38,074 bases of DNA from assembly GCA_015146655.1 (NCBI GenBank), contig VKHL01000217.1, forward strand, positions 1 to 38,074. The letters are read 5' to 3'. Below the pieces are notes generated by a model, which did no database searches, had not been told where the DNA came from, and saw nothing but the letters and a program-made list of their open reading frames with translations. Shown in pieces: positions 1 to 10,600 of this stretch. A program made the translations under genes and the position numbers. This DNA comes from Ochromonas danica. Its lineage: Eukaryota > Sar > Chrysophyceae > Chromulinales > Chromulinaceae. Numbering within the stretch: position 1 is the stretch's first letter; each line of letters begins with the position of its first letter.

Positions 1-657
1 CAATGCCTCATTGCTTGCCTTCAGACTCTCTTCCAACCCACCGAGATCCCTCAGAGACAAGGGGTCCTGACTCTCCATCTTCTGTTGCAGTGACTTTATC
101 TCCCTCAAAATGGCAACATTGCCTTCTCCTACCTCTTCTCTCAACCCCTTCAACAACTCCTTCAACTTCCCAGGGTCACTCTTCAACTCCCGTAGTTCTG
201 CCATCAGATCCTCGCTCTGAGCATTCAACTCATTGCGCAAGGCAACCATCTCTTCTCGTCGCTTATCTTCGGCTGACATCGTCAAGCAGATATTTAATGC
301 CGAAGCACACTGGTCAATACGCTTATGGAAGTCATTCAAGCTCTCTGCCACAGTCTGGCGAAAGAAGACCTTCTTCGTCGCTCTCTTGGCTTGACCCCAG
401 ACAGGCCCTCCCTGTTTCGTGAACTTCCTCACAAACTCACCGATCTCAGTCAACAAGGTCAGCAAGGACTGGATGGACATCTCCAGAGAGGCATTATCAG
501 GGAATCGATCTTTCCCTGCCCATTCTTGAAGCCAACTGTCAAAAATACGGACTCGATCACACAGCAGCAGACAAGCTTCTTGATTGTCGTTCAATTGTTT
601 GCGAAGGGTGTAGATGGCTTGAAGTAGTTGTATTCCGTCAACTATCAAATCAAGCAT
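1..657 (-). CDS. MLKL-like kinase family, copy A, N-terminal part (runs off left edge)
   Basis: An uninterrupted reading frame of 219 codons starts at the ATG at 657-655 and leaves the window at position 1. It matches the N-terminal third of the kinases at 7602-12254 and 34767-37917, being closer to the latter (shared block FVRKFTKQGG, same short spacing after the start). Residues about 10-125 are predicted helices with the pattern N-x3-C-x3-L-C-x-R-V, which resembles the four-helix bundle (HeLo/MLKL N-terminal domain) of MLKL-type necroptosis proteins; residues 130-219 are heptad-like coiled coil. The kinase part lies beyond the edge. The start is supported by conserved sequence just upstream: GAAGAACC before the ATG here and in copy C, GAAGAATC in copy B. 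The four-helix call rests on residue pattern only. Confidence 0.8.
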   Translation of the reverse strand, partial: MLDLIVDGIQLLQAIYTLRKQLNDNQEACLLLCDRVRIFDSWLQEWAGKDRFPDNASLEMSIQSLLTLLTEIGEFVRKFTKQGGPVWGQAKRATKKVFFRQTVAESLNDFHKRIDQCASALNICLTMSAEDKRREEMVALRNELNAQSEDLMAELRELKSDPGKLKELLKGLREEVGEGNVAILREIKSLQQKMESQDPLSLRDLGGLEESLKASNEAL

Positions 658-1814
658 GGTTCTTCTCAATTAAATAAATTATTTTTCTTCTTCACAGTAA
701 TTTTTCTTTATGCTTTCTCTTATTTTTGTGAGGTCTTCGTTTGTTTTATCTTGAGAGCAATCCTATGGAAAGATGTCAAAGATCTTTTGCTGTTCTTCTG
801 TTTTGTGTCAAAAGAGAATGAAGGCAGCAGAGAGAAGTGAAGCGCACAACAGACAACAAACGGGCTGCTGGGAAGTTAAACACTCCACGTCATCATCACA
901 CATCCCGGTTACGGGTCAACTTTCATCCCAAAGCTGAAAGAGGAACTACTGGAAGTGAGAACTTCGCAGTTATAACTCACATCTCAGCATAAGAAAACCC
1001 GCTAGTGCAGGACCGGAGGGAGATCATCTAATGATCGTATAATGATCTACACAATTAATACATTAACTTTGGTCATACAAAGCGCTCTTGAAAATGAATT
1101 GGTGATGGTTTAATTTAGCACTAAAAATCAGTAGCAACTAAAAGGCGTCGGAGGCAGTACGTTAGAGGCCACGGGCCGTCTTGGCCCCTCCACATCATTC
1201 CTGCAGGACTTCTATCGTGTAGCCGGAAGCAGCTTCGATCACGATGGAATATCAGCCCGATTCGGCCCTTCCCCCCTCATGAAGTTGATGAAGAGAATCG
1301 TACCCGCGGTGGCGAAAGTGAATGCCAAACAAGCCCAGACCAACGTCCAGTTTACTTCACGCACCTAGTCTAGGTCATAACGAACATTGACACTCGTGAT
1401 TAGTAGACATCTGCACTTCGCTTGACATGGAGGAAAGATTGGAAGATCCTCGACTTCTACTCGGTACGAGTGAATCTTAAGGTCTTTCACCACATCAAGC
1501 AGCTATATTACTCTCAAAAGAGCAAAGAAGACAATCAAAGTCAAGATGAAGATACAAGTACAAGAAGGGACCACAATCTACAAATTCTTGCTGATTGTCT
1601 GCAAACAGCAGCAGCTCTTCCCCTCTACTTCGGTCTTAAGAGAGTTTGAGGCTATTCCCGAAGCTGTACAAGGGAAAAGGGGACAAGCCTTTGGAGAAGG
1701 AAGAATAGCTTTCCAAAGCAGAAATGTGAGTCCAGCCAGCTCCTCTTGGTGAAGAACGAGAGAAGAATGTATTATTCTACATTGTTCTAGACCCTCTGAT
1801 AAAAGAGGCTCAAG
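658..1814. other. Gap between kinase copy A and the coiled-coil gene
   Basis: No convincing gene. Positions 690-840 hold AT-rich upstream sequence of kinase A. A minus-strand stretch at about 1246-1360 would read as one hydrophobic helix followed by a short tail and a stop, but no splice-consistent start was found. A plus-strand frame ending at 1752 has a beta-grasp-like run (MKIQVQEGTTIYKFLL); I could not link it to a start or family. Either may be a real exon; both are unproven. Confidence 0.3.
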
Positions 1815-3539
1815 TTAACTTAAGAAGAGAGTTCAGTTCCACCACTGCTTAACACCATTACAACTTACCACATAGTCTACACCATCTGCCCTCCTCCTCC
1901 TCCTCCTCCTCCTAGTCTACCTCATCAAGGAGGAAGTCTTCGTCGTGACCTTCTCATAAAGCTGCTGCAGACGATCAAACTTAGCCATACCACTACTAGC
2001 ACTGCTCACACTACCTCCCCCACCTCCTCCTCCTCCACTACCACTACCTCTTACAGCAGCAGTAGCACTCCCTCGACTAGAAGCAGAGGAGATAGTGAGA
2101 TCATCCTCATCGTCCTCCTCCTCCTCCTCCTTCTTCTTCGTCACTGTGTGCACTGTGACAGTGTTGTTATTGGTGGTAGTGGTAGTAGTGGTAGCACGGT
2201 GTGGTGGTGGGTAGTCCAGCAGAGACTCGGGACTCACTAGATCACTTACTACCCTCCTCTGTCGTGCTGCTACCTCACTCGATAAGAAGGTGGTAGCACT
2301 CCCTCCGTAGAGACGACTACCACTAGTACCACTACCACTACCACTGCCTGTAGCAGGAGGAGGAGGAGGAGGAGGAGTTTGTCTGGCTACTACCACCTGC
2401 TGCTCCTGCTTCCGCCTCTTCTCCTCCTGCTCCTGCTTCTCGAGGAAGGCTCGATCAGCGATGGACTTGACTAGTCGCACAGTCTGAGCCACGGCTGACT
2501 GGAAGATCTGCTGCTCGTCTACCAGCACTACCTCGGTAGAGGAGGAAGGAGGAGGAGGAGGAGCTACTATCATCATCCCTTCCTCTTCCTCCTCCTTCTT
2601 CTTCACTGATCGACTACTACTACTACTGCTACCACTACTGTTCGTTGATGTGGTAGATGTAGCAGGAGGAGGAGGAGGAGGAGCAGTGGGTAGCAGGAGG
2701 TCGTGCTGTGTGTTGAAGTGTGTTCTGGGTAGTCTCAGAGGTGAGGAACTGCTACCCTCCCTTCTGCTCCTACCCCTCTTCTCTTCATTAGCTACCCCTC
2801 CTCTACCACTACCACCACTACTCAACGAGGTAGAGGTAGTGCCACTCCCATCACCTCCTCCTTCACCCCCACTGCTACTACTACCACCAACAGCAGCAGC
2901 AGAGGTAGTGGTAGAGGTAGTGGCGGTTAAGATAACATTCCGTCGTATAGCAGGACTGCTACCCTTCCTCACTCCTCCTCCTCCACCACCACCACCTCCT
3001 CCTGCTACTGCTCCACTGTAGAGAACCTCTGGACTAGCAGTCAAGGTGCTAGCATAGCTACTGACGTCACTCGGACTCGACACTACCTGTTGAGGTGGTA
3101 GTGGTAGCCGTCGTCGAGGTGGTGAAGCAGTAGCAGGAGGAGGAGGAGGAGTGCTACTACCATGTTCTCTCTGCCGAGGAGGTGCTAGTCGTGCTTCCAT
3201 TCGTTTCGCTGTTTCTCTCTCTCCAATAATATCAAGTTGAAGTTGAAGTTGCTTCTTGACTTTCTCCAGGTCAGAGACAGTTTGTTGAGAGAGGCGGAGC
3301 TCCATGCGCACCTCCTCGACCACCTCCTCGTTCTACCCAATGACAGAGATAACAACACATGACATGTTAATGATAATGATGAGAGTAGTAGTAGGAGGAG
3401 GAGGTGGTGGGCTAGACTACCTCTTTTAGTTGTTCTTCTAATTGTTTGATTTGCTTTTGTTGGCGATGACTTTGTGCTTCTTGATCGATAACTTGATTCC
3501 GTAAAACATTCACTTCCGCCACTACCACAAACACACAGT

Positions 3540-3570
<31 letters not shown>

Positions 3571-4413
3571 CGTTACCCAACAGTGAAGTAAAGAGGTAAG
3601 AAGTGTAGTAACTATAACTATAATAATAATAATACCAATATCACGATAAGACTTGCGGTACTTTGTCATCTTCTGTTGCATCTCTACAGTCGCTCCCTTG
3701 AGGTCAGCATGCTTTGCTTCTAGTAGACTAGCAGATGACTTGGTCTGGTCAGCGAAGGTCTTGAAGGCTTTCACTCGTTCATCACTTCGCTGACGACGAC
3801 TTGTCTCATCTTGTAGTTTACTTTGAAGTAGTCGCACTTGACGCTATCACACACACAGTGTACACACACATACACATACAAACACAAGGAGAGAGAGAGA
3901 GGTAGAGTGTTGTTAGTGAGGTAGTCAACACTGTTATAACAACACATGTGTGTGTATCATAGACAGTGTGGGTAGCTCCTACTAACCAAACACACATCCT
4001 CTACACACCTCAGAAGTGCACAGTGGTAGGGTAGCACATCTCATCTTCCTTACCTTCAACTGCTCAACAATCTCAGACCATCTGCCACCATTAGGTAGCG
4101 ATGCTTGCTGCTGCTGCTGTGCACTGCTACCCACTGCTACTCCACCACCACCACCTCCTCCTCCTCCTCCTGCTACTACTGCTTGTTGCTGTAAGGTCTT
4201 GTTCTTGTGTTGCAGGTAGTGGATAGTCTTCTGTGCAGCTACCAAGTCACTCTGTGTGCTACCCAACTGACCCTCGAGTGACTTGATGCACTGCAACTGA
4301 CCGGCTACCCGCAGCTCTAGAGACTTGATTCTACCCTCCGCCTCCACCAGTTCTGCTGCTGTTACCCTTCGTAATGCCTCACCACTACCCACTCCTCCTC
4401 CTCCTCCTGCGTC
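1815..4413. repeat. Inverted repeat 1, left arm (intact gene copy)
   Basis: This segment, read on the minus strand, matches 5920-7269 on the plus strand almost base for base in the parts they share. The right copy is only about 1350 bp because blocks are missing from it. One end of the match lies in a GGA/TCC microsatellite, the other just past the stop codon at AAGTTAA. Confidence 0.88.
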
Positions 4414-5403
4414 TAGAGAGAGGCTGAGTGGTATAGCACTGCTAGTAGTAGTAGCAGGAGGAGGAGGAGGAGGAGAGACTGCACGAGCTACCTTCTTTTT
4501 CCGATGGGTAGTGGCCACCCCCGAGGTAGTGCTAGTCTGTCTTCTGTGACAGCGTGGGCAGGGCTGTTCGTCGTCGAGGGGGAGGAGGAGGAGGTAGTCT
4601 GGGTCGGTACCAAGGTCTAGTATAGTGGCTGTGCTAGTGCTAGTAGTAGTAGTGGGGGTAGCAGACTTGGTCTTCTTCACTTTCTTGCTCGTCTTGTTAC
4701 TACCCTCTCCTCCTCCTCCTCCTGCTACTACTGCTACCTTCTTCACTTTCTTCTTCTCCACCACTACCGAGGAGGAGGTAGCAGCCGGAAGAGGAGCAGG
4801 AGGAGGAGAGTAGGAGCGAGCGAGAGGAGAGGGAGAGCGGGAAGGGGAAGGGGTAAGAGACCTCCTCCTCCTGCTGCTATAGGTAGACTCCTCATAGCCT
4901 GCACCTCTCTTAGTCCACCTCCCACTGCTACTACCTGAGACAGATGGTCTCCTTCTCTCTTCCTCCTCCTCCTGCTCCTGCTCCTCATTGCTATAGTACA
5001 GGTACTCTTCCTCCTCCTCCTCCTCCTCCTCATCGAGGTAAGAATATCTCCTTAGACCACTTCCACTACCATGACTCTTCCCCCTCCCTCCACTACTCGA
5101 GGTAGTAGTGGTAGTACCTCTGTTATCAAAGAGGGTAGCGGTAGTGGTAGTCTTGGTACTCCTAGTGTTAGTGGTACTATTATTATAGTGAGAGGGAGGC
5201 TCATCGGGTAGTTGAAGAGTGTCCATCTTCAGTGCTTCTAGGAAACGATCTGTTGGTTCACCATCCTCTGTGAAGAAGATCTCCTCTACCCCTCCTCCTC
5301 CTCCTCCTCCTCCTACCCCTCCTCCTCCTCCTCCTGCTAACCCTGGTCCTATACTACCCATGGCTAGGTCATTAAGAAGCTCAATTAATGTGTTTTGGTC
5401 CAT
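1917..5403 (-). CDS. Coiled-coil, low-complexity protein, four exons, unknown function
   Basis: Exons read 5403-4054, 3843-3636, 3521-3421 and 3332-1917; all junctions are GT-AG and the frame is kept (1024 residues). The start MDQNTLIELL was preferred to an in-frame ATG 12 codons upstream in AT-rich DNA. Exon 1 begins with a short acidic helical part with Gly runs, then Ser/Arg/Glu-rich sequence, then coiled coil from about residue 340 (EGRIKSLELRV, LQHKNKTLQQQ). Exons 2 and 3 are almost pure coiled coil (KFADQT-type and EEQLKEV heptads). Exon 4 mixes Gly, Ser, Thr and Pro runs with a helix near IFQSAVAQTVRLVK and a closing helix FDRLQQLYEKVT. This suggests a cytoskeletal or centrosomal scaffold, but I do not recognise the family. 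The second intron (3635-3522) carries a CA repeat. Most of the gene is repeated in inverted order at 5920-7269. Confidence 0.72.
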
Positions 5404-5919
5404 ATAGATATTATTATAAAAATATTGAGATTTATTCAAATAGATCTGATAGTCTAGATTTGATTTGAATTTCTTCTGCTTCGTTACTATTATTATTGTT
5501 GCGTGGGGAGAAGAGTGGGGGTGTACAGCCTATACTATTATTACAGTGACTTGGAATAGGCTGTCAGAGCTGCATTTGGGTTGTGTTGGAGATAGCCAAA
5601 AAGACAGAATTTAGATATCTGGCTCCTGACTATGCCCAAGCAATATTCATCATATGATGCTATACTATACCAGCGGGCTATACTATTTGGAGTCTCTCAT
5701 CGCAGAGCACCAGCAGCTATTTTGAGAGGAATAGACGAAGCCTCCTCCTACAACTTAACTCAACACCAGAACAACACAATCATACTAAATCTATTGTTAT
5801 TGTTATTGTTATAGCTGCTATTACTAACTACTGCTAGAGAAGTGATGAACCCTCTGGATCAGCAGATGAGAGGAAGTGTACAGTAGAATCCTCATTGATG
5901 ATATGACATGGACAGATAG
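5404..5919. other. Spacer upstream of the coiled-coil gene, between the inverted copies
   Basis: AT-rich sequence directly 5' of the coiled-coil gene, so its promoter should lie here. There is an uncharacterised 60-codon plus-strand frame at 5632-5814 without recognisable features. The right end merges into the GGA microsatellite (about 5920-5950) that starts the inverted copy. Confidence 0.4.
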
Positions 5920-7269
5920 TGGAGGAGGAGGAGGAGGAGGAGGAGGAGGAGTGGGTAGTGGGTAGTGGTGAGGCATTACGAAGGGTAACAGCAGCAGAAC
6001 TGGTGGAGGCGGAGGGTAGAATCAAGTCTCTAGAGCTGCGGGTAGCCGGTCAGTTGCAGTGCATCAAGTCACTCGAGGGTCAGTTGGGTAGCACACAGAG
6101 TGACTTGGTAGCTGCACAGAAGACTATCCACTACCTGCAACACAAGAACAAGACCTTACAGCAACAAGCAGTAGTAGCAGGAGGAGGAGGAGGAGGTGGT
6201 GGTGGTGGAGTAGCAGTGGGTAGCAGTGCACAGCAGCAGCAGCAAGCATCGCTACCTAATGGTGGCAGATGGTCTGAGATTGTTGAGCAGTTGAAGGTAA
6301 GGAAGATGAGATGTGCTACCCTACCACTGTGCACTTCTGAGGTGTGTAGAGGATGTGTGTTTGGTTAGTAGGAGCTACCCACACTGTCTATGATACACAC
6401 ACATGTGTTGTTATAACAGTGTTGACTACCTCACTAACAACACTCTACCTCTCTCTCTCTCCTTGTGTTTGTATGTGTATGTGTGTGTGATTGGATCAAA
6501 CAATTGGAAGAACAACTAAAAGAGGTAGTCTAGTCCTCCTCCTACTCTCATCATCATCATGCCATAGTAGTAGTGGTGGTAGTGGTAGAGGAGGGGTAGC
6601 TAATGAAGAGAAGAGGGGTAGGAGCAGAAGGGAGGGTAGCAGTTCCTCACCTCTGAGACTACCCAGAACACACTTCAACACACAGCACGACCTCCTGCTA
6701 CCCACTGCTCCTCTTCTCCTCCTGCTCCTGCTACAGGCAGTGGTAGTGGTAGTGGTACTAGTGGTAGTCGTCTCTACGGAGGGAGTGCTACCACCTTCTT
6801 ATCGAGTGAGGTAGCAGCACGACAGAGGAGGGTAGTAAGTGATCTAGTGAGTCCCGAGTCTCTGCTGGACTACCCACCACCACACCGTGCTACCACTACT
6901 ACCACTACCACCAATAACAACACTGTCACAGTGCACACAGTGACGAAGAAGAAGGAGGAGGAGGAGGAGGACGATGAGGATGATCTCACTATCTCCTCTG
7001 CTTCTAGTCGAGGGAGTGCTACTGCTGCTGTAAGAGGTAGTGGTAGTGGAGGAGGAGGAGGTGGGGGAGGTAGTGTGAGCAGTGCTAGTAGTGGTATGGC
7101 TAAGTTTGATCGTCTGCAGCAGCTTTATGAGAAGGTCACGACGAAGACTTCCTCCTTGATGAGGTAGACTAGGAGGAGGAGGAGGAGGAGGAGGGCAGAT
7201 GGTGTAGACTATGTGGTAAGTTGTAATGGTGTTAAGCAGTGGTGGAACTGAACTCTCTTCTTAAGTTAA
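5920..7269 (+). pseudogene. Inverted, internally deleted copy of the coiled-coil gene
   Basis: The copy begins within exon 1 of the parent, at GGA repeats, and keeps the coiled coil, the exon 1 donor and the intron start (to about 6490). Exon 2 and most of exon 3 are missing, so intron sequence runs straight into the end of exon 3 (about 6495-6530). The start of exon 4 is also missing, as is a second block within exon 4 joined at CCTCCTGCT repeats near 6715-6735. The final part to the stop at 7165-7167 and about 100 bp beyond are kept. An 11-bp duplication (GTGGGTAGTGG) lies near 5951. With no start and several exons lost it should not make the full protein, though the frames 5919-6368 and 6847-7167 remain open because the copy is young. 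Identity of the shared parts is near complete. Confidence 0.85.
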
Positions 7270-7601
7270 ATGATGGTGAGATACTGTAATTTACTGCACA
7301 GCAAACACAACCTGTTGGTAAACCTGTAAGTTCCACTACCAAGACGACCAATAAAGTCAATCCTATTTCAGGTTAGTGAAAGTAACAACCAAATTGCGGA
7401 ATGAGATCACTTATCTCTTATCCTTATTAATTGAGAATGCTGTGCTCAAACAGGAGACACACGCATACAAACACAACAGTCATGTCAGCATACTACAGGT
7501 AAGCAAATGCACAACTAATTAAGCAATACATAATCTACTGCATGACATCGCACCTCTCCCATTCTATCCTTGAGAAGGTTGGCTTACAGTCACTAACTCC
7601 A
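7270..7601. other. Gap between convergent ends
   Basis: This 332-bp stretch separates the inverted pseudogene (plus) from the end of kinase B (minus). It is AT-rich 3' sequence; no gene seen. Confidence 0.4.
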
Positions 7602-10600
7602 TCATGCTCTTCTTCCTTCTCTTGCTCCTCTCTCACTCAGACGTTGTCTCATCTCTCCTGCTACAATATCCAGGGGAGATTTTCCTTCCTAACCACAATC
7701 ACAACAACCACAATAGATAAGGATAGCCAGAACAATCACACATTATCTGAAATAGCTTAGGTTACCTCATTTTCCTTGTTGATATCAACTCGACTGTCCA
7801 GTAGCAACTTATCTACCACTTCTTTATGACTCGCAGCGCAAGCCGCGAAAAATGGTGTCTGTCCAACCTATTTACATACATCCTTTATCATGACGAAGAT
7901 GTTCAACATTTTCAACCCTTCATACTCAACAACAATTAACCAGCAAATATAGTGCAACATACAGGCTACACAGTCTCCTATTTCACCCATACTAGTAAAA
8001 TATTGATTTTAGCGGTCTCCTCCCTTACATTATTCTTCTTGTTAACAGTAGTTTCATCTACTCGATCATCCAAGAGCAACATGTTTACCACATTTATATG
8101 ACCGTTTTTGCAAGCCCAGTAGAATGCAGTACCTCCTCCAACCTGTCCATAAAAACGCAACACATACTTTAGTTTTAGCCCACATTCGACCTCAATAGTT
8201 TCCTGTCTTACACTATTCCCCATGTCAATAATCTCCTTTTCCATTCGACTGTACTGTAGAAGTTTCTCTACTATATTCACACGACCGTAATAACATGCAG
8301 CTATTAAAGGAGTAAAACCATCATCCTACTCACATGCACAATATTACGCACGCATGCAAACATAAATGGATTAATATTATGATGAGAGCTAGATTTTTTC
8401 TACTGTTAGAACCCTTTTATGTTCCCACACAATAGACCACAGCGACTATTTTTACCTTCGTGATGGCCCTCATAACATCCCCTTCTTGTCTGTTTTCGTA
8501 GAATTCCAACAGAATCTCCACTAGTCCCTCATGGCCCAAATTGCATGCTACATACAATGGAGTCCAGGCCTCCTATTCGCATACATAATACCACACATAC
8601 AACCATTAGTATCAATACTTTCCATCACTCTCTCATAAGGATGGATGCCAGCACAATATTTCAATGTTGATATCAAAACGACTAACAAACCATTCACATC
8701 ATGTCCTCACACAAGCTATGCAGATTTATAATGCAATAGTAACCAATCATTTTAACCTTCGTGGTCACCGGGTAAAACCCCACTCGTGTATCTTTCAGAA
8801 GGACGTTCACTACCTCCTCAAAGTTGTTCTTGCAAGCAGAGTAAAATGGAGTCCATCCGTTCTATTAACACACGCAAACAAAACAGGAGTACTTTCCATT
8901 ACCACTTTTCATGATATTTGGCATTTCACTTTACCACATTTGGCAAGTTAATAATAGTAGCATCTTTTTTGATTCGTTCGTTCTGCAAAAGACTCTTCAC
9001 TACCTCTACACGGCCCTCACAGCAAGCAGCGTAAAACAAAGATGTTCCAACCTATTAGCAAACGTCAAATCCACACCTTTAGCTAGAAACACATAGCAGG
9101 CATATCAATACAGGGATATTCAATAACACTTCAACAACTACATTTAACTACTATCATTCATTCGTCTCCTTTTGTTCGATTATTCTCAATACACTCACTT
9201 AAATACTACTCATAGCAAATCACAAACTATATCGAAAAGTCATGAACACTACTATCATAGTATATAATAGTCTCCTTTACATTACTCTGCTTGTTAATAT
9301 CCACTCTGCTGTCCGACAACAGCATTTCCACCATCTCTACATGGCCATAAGCGCAAGCAAACATAACTGGAGTACATCCCCTCTATTCACATGCATCAAA
9401 ACCATACTACTATAAGAACAACCAATGGGAGATACCAATACATCCACCCTCCATTTACATCCAACAAACAATCCACGCTCCATTTTCAACCTTACCCCAT
9501 TATTAACATTATTCACATCAATCTCGCTATGGAGCAGCAGTAACCTAGCCATCTCGATATTGCCCTTTCCAGCCGCTAAATGTAGCGCACTCTTTATTGT
9601 TCAGACCATTCATCATATCACACAACAACGATTATTATTATCGTAATGCTTGGTGTGGTAATATTGCGACAAACACTATTCTACATACACTCCACTTTCA
9701 CTTTACCACACCACATACCTGCTGTCCCCTTCCCCACACTAAATTATTGAGATGTACTTTAAGGCTTTGATTGATGTCTTCCGCTGGAATTTTGTTAATC
9801 CACTTCAAATCCCTCAGCTCTTGTAAAGTTGACACGTCTCCTGACTCAACAAGGCGTTTAAAATTGCCTTTGATCCTTTGAATAAGCAGATTTCGTCTTA
9901 TCGCTTGCATCGTGTCAACTGGCACTCCTTCTCTCTTGTACCTTTGCAAATCATCAACCACAGTTTTCAAATTTTCCGGAGTGCACATAGTCTCGCCAAT
10001 CTCGTGTAAATGCTCTACCTCTGTCACACCATTCAGATATGAACCATTCACTGTCTTCAGAGGACTAAATCCCCAAGATATCAACAGTTCCGTGGCTTCC
10101 TTGTAGGATAAAGATGATAATCCCCTCTTGACTGCATTGCTGCCAACAAGAGAAAAAGTTTCTTTTTCTTCTTCTTCTTCTTCTTCTTCTTTTTTTTCTT
10201 CTTCTTTGTTTTCTTCTTGTTCTTCGTGGTGCTTTAGCGAAAACCCCACTACTTGCATGCTCTGTCCAGGATAGTTTGACTTGGGTCGTTTGAATCGACT
10301 ATTATGATCCTCATGGGATAACGATGACAATTTCCTCTTGATTGAAGTAGACTCTTTGCTGGAAGAGGGAGAAGATGCTGCTTCCTCCTGATGCACAGAG
10401 TGATGAGATTAGAGTTGTTGGCTAGAAATATAGAGAAAGAGATGCTATAATTACCTTCATTGGTGAGGAGAGAGAGGTCACTTCAGGAACTGCTAGACGC
10501 GACTTCTCTTCACCTCCCGTCTTTGTCAGCATATCCTGTGCTAAATCACTAACTGTGCTTGCTGAAGGGCGATTGCTGGGCTTTGATTGCAGACATTGTG

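Noticed and set aside
3-627. Plus-strand frames at the left edge
   Set aside because: Antisense of kinase copy A; the same shadows appear opposite copies B (11744-12128) and C (34860-35238).
1375-1440. Tiny (17-18 nt) introns linking short frames near 1340-1460
   Set aside because: Attractive because such introns exist in chlorarachniophyte nucleomorphs, but no choice of borders kept a reading frame, and all other introns here are 49 nt or longer.
2650-3021. Plus-strand open frame opposite the coiled-coil gene (and similar ones at 4016-4219, 27522-28088, 31111-31344)
   Set aside because: These are shadows of GGA, AGT or CAG-type repeats, which stay open in several frames; they have no protein-like composition beyond homopolymers.
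10422-10454. 33-nt intron ending at CTAG in kinase B
   Set aside because: Using this acceptor puts exon 2 out of frame; the CATCAG acceptor at 10388-10390 gives a 67-nt intron and keeps the frame.
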